From NCBI GenBank assembly GCA_903939555.1, contig CAJAHV010000284.1:1-11558 (forward strand): a stretch of DNA of 11,558 nt, written 5' to 3'. Shown here piece by piece: positions 6,681-11,558 of this stretch; the first letter of the stretch is position 1, and each line of letters begins with the position of its first letter. The stretch is from an uncultured Alphaproteobacteria bacterium. GTDB lineage: Bacteria; Pseudomonadota; Alphaproteobacteria; Sphingomonadales; Sphingomonadaceae. The position numbers were made by a program, and so were the translations under genes. Under the pieces are notes generated by a model. The model had not been told where the DNA came from and ran no database searches. It saw nothing but the letters and a program-made list of their open reading frames with translations.

Positions 6681-7683
6681 GCGCCCGCCATTCCTGCCAG
6701 GCGATCACCACAACGCCGAGCAGGAACGGAATATACGTGTAGATGAGCCGGAACATCACCAGCGCCGCCAGCACGCCGGCCTTGGGTGCTTCGGGCATCA
6801 ATAGCAGGATGACACCTTCGAACACCCCCAGCCCGCCCGGCGAATGGCTGAGCGCGCCCGTCACCATGGCGACAGCATAGATGGTCAGGAAGGTCAGTAG
6901 CCCCGGCGCTCCGGCATCGGGCAGCAGCAGGTAAAGCGCGCCGCCGGCGAAGGCGAGATCGACCGCGCCGATGACGATCTGCCACATCGTTTCGCGGCCA
7001 TCGGGAATGAAAAAACGGTAGGAAAACAGCCGGAATTCGCGCCGCCACACTGTCGCCAGAAGCAGGTAAGACGCAGTTCCAGCCAACAGGATGGCCCCCG
7101 CCCAACGCTCGGCGCTTGGAGCCAGGTCCTTGAAGGGCGTCGCCAGATCGGGGGCAATGACCAGCCCCAACCCCGCCACCGCGACGATACCGAGCCAGAA
7201 GGTCCAGCCGCACAGCAGGATGATCATGGCGATATCAACGGGCCTGACCCCGGCGCGGGTGTAGATGCGGTAGCGCACCGTGCCGCCGGTAAGCACCGTC
7301 ACACCCAGCGTGTGGCTCATGGTGAAGCTGGCAAAACTCGCCGCCGCCAGCGTTGACCATGGCAAACGACAACCTAGATGCCGCGTCGCCAGCCAATCAT
7401 AGCCGATCAGCACGACATAAGACGCCGCCGCCGACAGTGCTGCCGCGACGAGCAGATGCCCCGGCGTGCTGTGGATGTCAGCGATGATTTCGGCCAGCGT
7501 CACCTGGCCGGCGATCATCCGGATGCCCCAGATGGCAAGGCACAGCACGACCAGCCCCAGCCCGGCACCAATCCATTGCTTGAGATTGCCCGCCGGCTTG
7601 CCGGCCGCAACCTCGGGGGCAACCTCGGGTGCGGCTGTCGGCAATCGGGATCTAGAGTCGGACAGGGCTGCTTCCTCTATCAA
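6637..7683 (-). CDS. Lysylphosphatidylglycerol synthase/flippase-like membrane protein (UPF0104, MprF N-terminal domain type)
   Basis: Integral inner-membrane protein of about 348 residues with roughly eight hydrophobic segments (about 36-56, 77-98, 113-131, 151-176, 195-213, 236-254, 261-277 and 302-328). GGTVRYRIY (133-141) and SHSPGGLGVFEG (279-290) are hallmarks of the MprF/YbhN flippase-like family. The C-terminal synthase domain of full MprF is absent, so a lipid-translocase-type or hopanoid/glycolipid-related role is possible, but the substrate is unknown. The start is doubtful: no ATG precedes TM1. TTG 7683 begins only 8 bases after the tRNA and has no spaced ribosome site, whereas CTG 7663-7665, six codons on, has GAGGA 7 bases upstream. 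The first 30 residues are Ala/Pro/Glu-rich and probably cytoplasmic. The 3' end overlaps the MOSC gene convergently. Confidence 0.88.
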   Translation of the reverse strand: MIEEAALSDSRSRLPTAAPEVAPEVAAGKPAGNLKQWIGAGLGLVVLCLAIWGIRMIAGQVTLAEIIADIHSTPGHLLVAAALSAAASYVVLIGYDWLATRHLGCRLPWSTLAAASFASFTMSHTLGVTVLTGGTVRYRIYTRAGVRPVDIAMIILLCGWTFWLGIVAVAGLGLVIAPDLATPFKDLAPSAERWAGAILLAGTASYLLLATVWRREFRLFSYRFFIPDGRETMWQIVIGAVDLAFAGGALYLLLPDAGAPGLLTFLTIYAVAMVTGALSHSPGGLGVFEGVILLLMPEAPKAGVLAALVMFRLIYTYIPFLLGVVVIAWQEWRALSQSRAGRIAPPPP

Positions 7684-7691
7684 TCCGCCGG

Positions 7692-7764
7692 TGGGCCCGG
7701 AGGGATTCGAACCCCCGACCTAGCCGTTATGAGCGGCCAGCTCTAACCGCTGAGCTACAGGCCC
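7692..7764 (-). tRNA. tRNA with CAU anticodon, probably tRNA-Ile2 (lysidine type)
   Basis: A full cloverleaf folds on the minus strand. The 7-bp acceptor is GGGCCTG/CGGGCCC with one wobble; the D-arm is AGCTCAGCGGTTAGAGC; the 5-bp anticodon stem GGCCG/CGGCT closes the loop CTCATAA (anticodon CAT); the T-arm contains GGTTCGAATCC; the discriminator is A73. CCA is not encoded (CCG follows). CAU tRNAs are initiator Met, elongator Met or Ile2. The acceptor is fully paired at 1-72, which excludes initiator Met, and the D-arm and anticodon-arm sequence resembles E. coli ileX more than elongator Met. If Ile2, C34 must be changed to lysidine by TilS to read AUA. Confidence 0.93.
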
Positions 7765-7877
7765 GGACCGGCGCAGCGGGCGTAGCGCATCAAGGGGTTG
7801 TGGGGCAAGACTCCAAGCGACAGCGATAGTGCTATTACCTGCTGCTTGCAGCGCGCCCTTCGCCGCACCTGAGAAGC

Positions 7878-7911
7878 AAAAAAGGCCGGGTCTGCCATGA
7901 CAGACCCGGCC
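7878..7911 (-). terminator. Strong intrinsic terminator (minus strand)
   Basis: A perfect 11-bp stem (GGCCGGGTCTG / CAGACCCGGCC) with a 6-base loop; read on the minus strand it is followed directly by TTTTTT (A-run 7878-7883). It ends the hairpin series described as a candidate sRNA and would also stop transcription coming from lysR before the tRNA gene. Confidence 0.92.
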
Positions 7912-8075
7912 AAAAATGGTGACCCGCGCGACGCTGGCGGCTTCGGGGGAGGAAGCGGGCAGCACGCAGGTCGGTTTCCGTCGGTCCGAGGGGGAAAGGA
8001 CCAATGCCGGAAACCAGACGTTCTTTCATCGGGGGAGGATGAAGCGAACGTCGCGCCGTCGATGACGGCAACACT
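7878..8075 (-). ncRNA. Candidate sRNA with three C-rich apical loops and terminator
   Basis: On the minus strand four hairpins are stacked before the terminator. H0 is GCCGTC/GACGGC (8055-8069). H1 is GACGTTC/GAACGTC with inner TTCATC/GATGAA and loop CTCCCCC (8017-8052). H2 is GGTTTCCG/CGGAAACC with inner GGTCC/GGACC and loop TTTCCCCCTC (7973-8015). H3 is ACCTGCG/CGCGGGT, then GCTG/CAGC, then GCTTC/GAAGC with loop CTCCCCC (7922-7971). All stems are long, yet their sequences differ; only the loops repeat. C-rich, anti-Shine-Dalgarno loops are a known feature of alphaproteobacterial and other Hfq-type sRNAs that block ribosome binding (family knowledge). The 5' end near 8075 is a guess. Alternatively it is the processed 3' UTR of lysR. 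I recognise no named family. Confidence 0.7.
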
Positions 8076-8099
8076 TGTTTGATAGGCCCGCGTCGAATT

Positions 8100-8116
8100 T
8101 TTGTGCAGTGCACAAA
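8100..8116. promoter_or_regulatory. Perfect 17-bp dyad, candidate operator
   Basis: TTTGTGCA-G-TGCACAAA is a perfect dyad with a single central base, lying 12 bases beyond the lysR stop and about 30 bases upstream of the hairpin series on the minus strand. A one-base centre cannot form a normal RNA hairpin loop, so a protein-binding site at the presumed sRNA promoter is more likely than a terminator. Which regulator binds it is unknown. Confidence 0.4.
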
Positions 8117-8128
8117 GTTGCAACCCAG

Positions 8129-9049
8129 CTATGCACTCAGCGCATGGCGATCGATATCGAGATTGGCCGGCGTCATCCGCTCCACCAGAAAGTCGCGCAG
8201 CGCCACGACGCGCAGTGAACGACGCAATTCGGCCGGATAGGTGAAAAAGGTGCGAAACACCGGGCCTTCGAGTTCGGGCAGGACCACCCGCACCTTGTCG
8301 GAAAAGCGGATAAGATAGCTCGGCAGCGCGGCGATACCCGCACCCGATTCGACCGCCTGCAACACGCCGTGACTGTTGTTTATCATCAGCGCCGGCACCC
8401 GCGGCGCCCCTTCATGGCCCAGTTCAAGCGCCCAGTTGATACCTTTCAGGAATTCCGGCGCGGTGTCACCATAGGCAATCAGCCGATGCCCATCGAGATC
8501 GGCCACACTTTCCGGTGCACCATGGCGCGCGAGATATTCGGGTGACGCGCACAGGTAATGCCGGATGTCGACCAGCGGCTTCTGCACCAGATCGGCCTGG
8601 AACGGCTGATGGAAGCGGATGGCGACATCAGCCTCGCGCTTGGCCAGATCGACGTCGAGGTCGGAAAGCATCAGGCTGACGTTGATATCGGGATAAAGAT
8701 CGAGGAAATCGCCCAATTGTCGGGCCAGCCAGGTCGAACCGAAGCTGACTGTGGCGGAGACGCGGATCTCTCCCGTCGGCCGGTCGCGCGACGCATCGAT
8801 GGCGAGCTGGGCGCGTTCCAGCCGATCCTGCATGTCATGGGTGGCGTTGCGCAACTGCTCGCCTTCATGCGTCATCGCCAGCCCGCGGGCGTGGCGATGA
8901 AACAACTTGGCACCCATGCTAGCCTCCAGCGCGCCGATCTGCCGGCTTAGCGCCGGCTGGCTCATGTGCAGCCGCCGCGCCGCTTCGGTGAAGCTGCCGG
9001 CTTCGGCAACCAGTTCGAACAGGCGCAGTTTTTCCCAATCAAGGTTCAT
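8129..9049 (-). CDS. LysR family transcriptional regulator
   Basis: DNA-binding regulator of 306 residues, normal for the family. The winged helix-turn-helix is at about residues 3-62 (KLRLFELVAEAGSFTEAARR, MSQPALSRQIGALE), followed by a linker helix and a type 2 periplasmic-binding-fold effector domain from about 92 (TGEIRVSATVSFG, DVAIRFHQ, GAGIAALPSYLI). The effector cannot be read from sequence. ATG 9049 is chosen (AGAGG 10 bases upstream); TTG 9058 is in frame but leaves only one base after AGAGG. It lies 53 bases downstream of trxB on the same strand, so it may be co-transcribed with it, which is unusual for LysR genes that are more often divergent from their target. Confidence 0.93.
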   Translation of the reverse strand: MNLDWEKLRLFELVAEAGSFTEAARRLHMSQPALSRQIGALEASMGAKLFHRHARGLAMTHEGEQLRNATHDMQDRLERAQLAIDASRDRPTGEIRVSATVSFGSTWLARQLGDFLDLYPDINVSLMLSDLDVDLAKREADVAIRFHQPFQADLVQKPLVDIRHYLCASPEYLARHGAPESVADLDGHRLIAYGDTAPEFLKGINWALELGHEGAPRVPALMINNSHGVLQAVESGAGIAALPSYLIRFSDKVRVVLPELEGPVFRTFFTYPAELRRSLRVVALRDFLVERMTPANLDIDRHALSA

Positions 9050-9101
9050 TGCGCTCAAGCCTCTGCTTTCTGCATCCCTCCCCTGTTCCGGGAGGCAAGA
9101 A

Positions 9102-10040
9102 TCACTTGTGCGCGATGAAGCGTTCCGCCTCGAGCGCCGCCATGCACCCCATGCCGGCGGCGGTGACGGCCTGGCGATACACTTTGTCCTTCACGTCACC
9201 CGCGGCAAAGATGCCGGGTACCGATGTTGCAGTGGAATCGGGAGCGGTGACCAGATAGCCATCCGCGTCCATCGCCAGCTTCTCGACAAACAACTGCGTC
9301 GCCGGCACATGGCCGATGGCGATGAACAACCCGTCGCACGCCAGCGGCCGGGTGGTGCCGGTCACCGTGTCGCGCAGCACTACGCCGGTCACTGTCAGCG
9401 GCGCCTCACTGCCCTCGACATCGGCAATATCGGCGTTCCAGTGCATTTCCACCTTGGGGTTGGCAAACAATCGCGCCTGGTTGGTCTTGTCGGCGCGCAA
9501 TTCGCCGCGACGATGCACAAGATGCACCTTCGAGGCAAAATTGGTCAGGAACATCGCTTCCTCCACCGCGGTGTTGCCACCGCCAACCACGGCGACGACC
9601 TTGTTGCGGAAGAAAAAACCGTCACAGGTCGCGCACGCTGACACGCCGAAGCCGCGGAACTTCGTCTCGCTTTCGGTTCCCAGCCAGCGCGCCTGCGCGC
9701 CGGTGCAGATGATCAGCGTTTCGGCATGCCAGACCGCGCCCGAATCACAGGTCACGACAAACGGCCGCTTCGTCGTATCGACATGGGTGACGATGTCGCT
9801 GACCAATTCGGCGCCGACATGGCGGGCCTGTTCGGCCATGCGCACCATCAAGTCCGGGCCCTGCACCGTCACGTCGCCCGGCCAGTTTTCGACTTCGGTA
9901 GTGATGGTCAACTGGCCGCCGGGCTGCAACCCTTCGATCAGCACCGGGGCGAGCGCCGCGCGCGCTGCATAGATGGCGGCGGTATAGCCGGCCGGGCCGG
10001 ACCCGATAATGAGGACCTGGGTCGAGCGGGTTTCGGACAC
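9102..10040 (-). CDS. trxB: Thioredoxin-disulfide reductase
   Basis: Cytoplasmic flavoenzyme of 312 residues that passes electrons from NADPH to thioredoxin. FAD-binding GSGPAG (13-18), redox-active CATC (136-139) inside SACATCDGF, NADPH-binding GGGNTA (153-158) and HRR (176-178), and the second FAD motif GIFAAGDV (276-283) followed by RQAVTAAG are all intact, as in low-molecular-weight bacterial TrxB. GTG 10040 is chosen: AAGGAG (10050-10055) is 9 bases upstream and the reading frame before it shows no family similarity. The gene is divergent from the Lrp/AsnC gene. The trxB/lrp neighbourhood is also found in E. coli, so the pairing is old. Confidence 0.97.
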   Translation of the reverse strand: MSETRSTQVLIIGSGPAGYTAAIYAARAALAPVLIEGLQPGGQLTITTEVENWPGDVTVQGPDLMVRMAEQARHVGAELVSDIVTHVDTTKRPFVVTCDSGAVWHAETLIICTGAQARWLGTESETKFRGFGVSACATCDGFFFRNKVVAVVGGGNTAVEEAMFLTNFASKVHLVHRRGELRADKTNQARLFANPKVEMHWNADIADVEGSEAPLTVTGVVLRDTVTGTTRPLACDGLFIAIGHVPATQLFVEKLAMDADGYLVTAPDSTATSVPGIFAAGDVKDKVYRQAVTAAGMGCMAALEAERFIAHK

Positions 10041-10137
10041 TGTCGGCGGCTCCTTGCGGTGTGGGCCTCCAAATAGCGACTGCGCGACAATTTTGCACCC
10101 CTGGAAATGCCTCGGAACCACACAGCTTTCGAGGTCG

Positions 10138-10151
10138 CAACTTGCAAGTTG
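10138..10151. promoter_or_regulatory. Palindrome in the trxB/lrp divergent region, candidate operator
   Basis: CAACTTGCAAGTTG is a perfect 14-bp palindrome overlapping the candidate -35 box of the Lrp/AsnC gene. TCGCAA occurs at 10135-10140 and again at 10152-10157, and TTGCGA at 10181-10186, so the area carries repeated related half-sites. Lrp-family proteins usually autoregulate by binding such repeated sites (family knowledge). Confidence 0.5.
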
Positions 10152-10169
10152 TCGCAATATTGTTATTAT
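10142..10169 (+). promoter_or_regulatory. Candidate sigma-70-type promoter of the Lrp/AsnC gene
   Basis: TTGCAA (10142-10147) and TATTAT (10164-10169) are spaced 16 bases apart, in the most AT-rich stretch of the region. Transcription would start near 10176, leaving a leader of about 27 bases that includes the GGAG ribosome site. Confidence 0.5.
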
Positions 10170-10202
10170 AACGAGATTGTTTGCGAAATGGAGTGTCGCA
10201 TA

Positions 10203-10679
10203 ATGCATCGATCACGGCTGGCGATCGACGAAATCGACCGCGTCATCCTGCGCCATCTCCAGGCCGAAGGCCGCATCACCAATGTCGAGCTCGCCGAACG
10301 CGCTGGCCTGACCGCACCACCCTGCCTGCGCCGGGTGCGCGCGCTCGAGGAAAATGGCACGATTCTGGGGTATCACGCCGATCTCGATCATCAGGCGCTA
10401 GGCTATGGCATCACCATCTTCGCAATGGTTTCGCTGAAAAGCCAGGCGGAGGCCGATCTCAAGGCCTTTGAAGACCATGTCGCGACACTGCCGCAGGTGC
10501 GCGAATGCCATATGCTGAATGGCGAGATCGACTTCATGCTCAAGGTCGTCGCGCATGATCTGCAGGAATTCCAGCGCTTCCTGACCAGCAAGCTGACGCC
10601 CGCGCCGAATGTGGAAAGCGTAAAGACGAGCTTCGTGATCAGGACGTCGCTGTCGCGGCCGGGTGTGCCTGTCGACTGA
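10203..10679 (+). CDS. Lrp/AsnC family transcriptional regulator
   Basis: DNA-binding regulator of 158 residues, normal length. The N-terminal winged helix-turn-helix is at about 7-55 (IDEIDRVILRHLQAEGRITN, ELAERAGLTAPPCLRRV). The C-terminal RAM effector domain spans about 65-150, with the ligand-pocket region around CHMLNGEIDFML (102-113). The sequence NVELAERAGLTAPPCLRRVRALEE is of the leucine-responsive Lrp type rather than AsnC. ATG 10203 has GGAG (10190-10193) 9 bases upstream; ATG 10188 and earlier in-frame starts lie inside or before that site. It is divergent from trxB and probably autoregulated through the palindrome overlapping its promoter. Confidence 0.94.
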   Translation: MHRSRLAIDEIDRVILRHLQAEGRITNVELAERAGLTAPPCLRRVRALEENGTILGYHADLDHQALGYGITIFAMVSLKSQAEADLKAFEDHVATLPQVRECHMLNGEIDFMLKVVAHDLQEFQRFLTSKLTPAPNVESVKTSFVIRTSLSRPGVPVD

Positions 10680-10989
10680 GTCGCAGCACCGCGAGCGCGC
10701 AGCGCAGCGGCGCACCTACAGGCGCAAGACCAGCCAGCGCGAGGCAGACAGCTTCGTTGGCCGCACTCGTCTGACGTCGGCACGGGCTTTGCCCAGCCTT
10801 CTGCTTTCTTTACGTCGACATCTCCCCTTGCGGGCGAGGTCGAACTCGGCGCAACCGCGCCGGGAGAGGGGTTATCGTGCGGGCGCGCGAGGCCCCTGCC
10901 CTGCGGCAGGCAGCAAGCCGCCAAGACCGCTGGTTTTTGAAAGCGTAAAAAGACGAGACTGCGGCTCAACCGCGCCGTCGGACGAAACA
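10680..10989. other. Intergenic stretch without a recognisable gene
   Basis: Between the Lrp/AsnC stop and the terminator I see no convincing coding sequence. Open frames here give Arg/Ser-rich, low-complexity translations with no domain. It holds one palindromic repeat unit (10818-10871) and a CCCTGCC/GGCAGG hairpin around 10893-10910. The remainder is GC-rich filler. Confidence 0.6.
10818..10871 (+). repeat. Palindromic repeat unit B (third copy of the REP-like element)
   Basis: The layout matches unit A1: imperfect palindrome arms ACATCTCCCC and GGGCGAGGT, then CGA, a CGGCG..CCG-rich segment, and the same terminal GGGAGAGGGG. It lies about 9 kb from the other copies and between unrelated genes, so it is a dispersed element rather than a local duplication. 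Confidence 0.65.
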
Positions 10990-11020
10990 AAAAAGGGCGC
11001 CCTTGCGGGGCGCCCTTTTT
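10990..11020. terminator. Bidirectional intrinsic terminator
   Basis: AAAAAGGGCGCCC (10990-11002) pairs perfectly with GGGCGCCCTTTTT (11008-11020) around loop TTGCG, giving a T-run on both strands. It lies 65 bases after the receptor stop and about 310 after the Lrp/AsnC stop, so it probably serves both converging genes. Confidence 0.9.
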
Positions 11021-11084
11021 CGCTCGCTGTCCGGTCTGGTGCCTGTCGGCGCGTAGCTTTCGCTACACGCGCGCGGCGCAGCGA

Positions 11085-11558
11085 CTAGAACTTCACCCGC
11101 GCGCCGACCCGGACCTGCCACAGCGACGGGTTCTGGAACAATGCCGTCTGCGGTGCAGCAAAGGTAGTCCCCGACCGGTTCGAATAGCGATACTGGCCGC
11201 AAACTTGGGTCGGCGTCGTGTTGGCCGCACCGCTCGAGCCAGGTGTGGACACGCACGACACGTTCACGAGCGTACCATAATAAGGGAACGCTACCTGGCG
11301 GAGCGAACCCCAATCGCTGTTGATCAGGTTCAACAGATTTTCGACATCGGCAAAGGCTTCCAGCTTGCCACCCAAGACGAACGGAAGTTCCTGACTGATG
11401 TGCAGGTCGAGCTTGTTGAAACGCGGGCTGCGGCCCAGATTCTTCGGCGCGATCTTGCCCTGATGGTTCTTCAGGTCGCTATTCTGGATGAAAGTCTGGA
11501 AACCGGCGAAATCGAAACCGGTCGCATATTGAACCAGCGGATCCGCCGTCGCCGAAGC
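11085..11558 (-). CDS. TonB-dependent receptor, Oar-like, C-terminal part (start outside the window)
   Basis: The last 157 residues of an outer-membrane beta-barrel protein; the frame is open to the window edge. Alternating beta strands such as PRFNKLDLHISQELPF and KLEAFADVENLLNLIN are typical of the last strands of Oar-like TonB-dependent receptors with a carboxypeptidase-regulatory-like N-terminal domain, common in sphingomonads. The protein ends WQVRVGARVKF, an aromatic C-terminal residue as required for recognition by the Bam assembly machinery. A loop between two strands carries a Cys pair (VSCVST, TQVCGQ), possibly a disulfide on the cell surface. Substrate is unknown. Full-length relatives are around 1000 residues, so most of the gene is missing. 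Confidence 0.85.
   Translation of the reverse strand, partial: ASATADPLVQYATGFDFAGFQTFIQNSDLKNHQGKIAPKNLGRSPRFNKLDLHISQELPFVLGGKLEAFADVENLLNLINSDWGSLRQVAFPYYGTLVNVSCVSTPGSSGAANTTPTQVCGQYRYSNRSGTTFAAPQTALFQNPSLWQVRVGARVKF

Noticed and set aside
7922..8052. CRISPR-like array from the recurring GGGGGAG motif
   Set aside because: The recurring part is only about 7 bases, lies in hairpin loops, and the flanking stems differ; no repeat-spacer pattern exists.
7897..8123. Short open frames on both strands in the lysR-tRNA gap
   Set aside because: Their sequence is explained by the hairpin series and terminator; no ribosome sites or domains support them.
10663..11088. Plus-strand open frame after the Lrp/AsnC gene
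   Set aside because: It crosses a repeat unit and a bidirectional terminator; the product is Arg/Ser-rich with no recognisable domain and no ribosome site.

Overview
The window looks like chromosomal DNA of an alphaproteobacterium, most likely a sphingomonad. The grounds are high GC, the alphaproteobacterial gene order proS-lolC/F-lolD-dnaE, a short class II ProRS of alphaproteobacterial type, an Oar-like outer-membrane receptor, and interspersed palindromic repeats with CCCC/GGGG arms. No species can be named from the sequence alone, and no database search was run. Most of the window is core genome. I see no CRISPR array, transposase, phage gene or toxin-antitoxin pair.

Left part (1-4535, minus strand): proS, a lipoprotein-releasing permease (lolC/E type), its ATPase lolD, and the first 323 codons of dnaE. 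They read in one direction, with small gaps except for a 139-bp gap between the permease and lolD that is filled by a back-to-back pair of palindromic repeat units. Together these genes serve translation, lipoprotein traffic to the outer membrane and replication.

Middle part (4536-7764): upstream of proS lies a plus-strand, densely foldable segment ending in a very strong intrinsic terminator (4731-4904), a candidate structured RNA that I could not assign to a family. Then come a CaiD-like crotonase, a terminator-like hairpin, a 21-codon minus-strand ORF with a textbook Shine-Dalgarno, a YiiM-like MOSC protein, a convergently overlapping MprF-flippase-like membrane protein, and a CAU-anticodon tRNA (probably tRNA-Ile2) immediately 5' of the membrane-protein gene.

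Right part (7765-11558): the gap between the tRNA and a LysR regulator holds the most striking signal in the window. It is a minus-strand series of three long hairpins, each showing a C-run in its apical loop (two of the loops are identical, CTCCCCC), preceded by a smaller hairpin and followed by a perfect 11-bp intrinsic terminator. This has the form of a trans-acting sRNA with repeated anti-Shine-Dalgarno loops. Beyond it are lysR and trxB (minus) and a divergent Lrp/AsnC gene, with a palindrome overlapping a good promoter between trxB and lrp. The trxB/lrp pairing is also found in Escherichia coli. A further repeat unit, a bidirectional terminator and the C-terminal 157 residues of a TonB-dependent, Oar-like receptor close the window.
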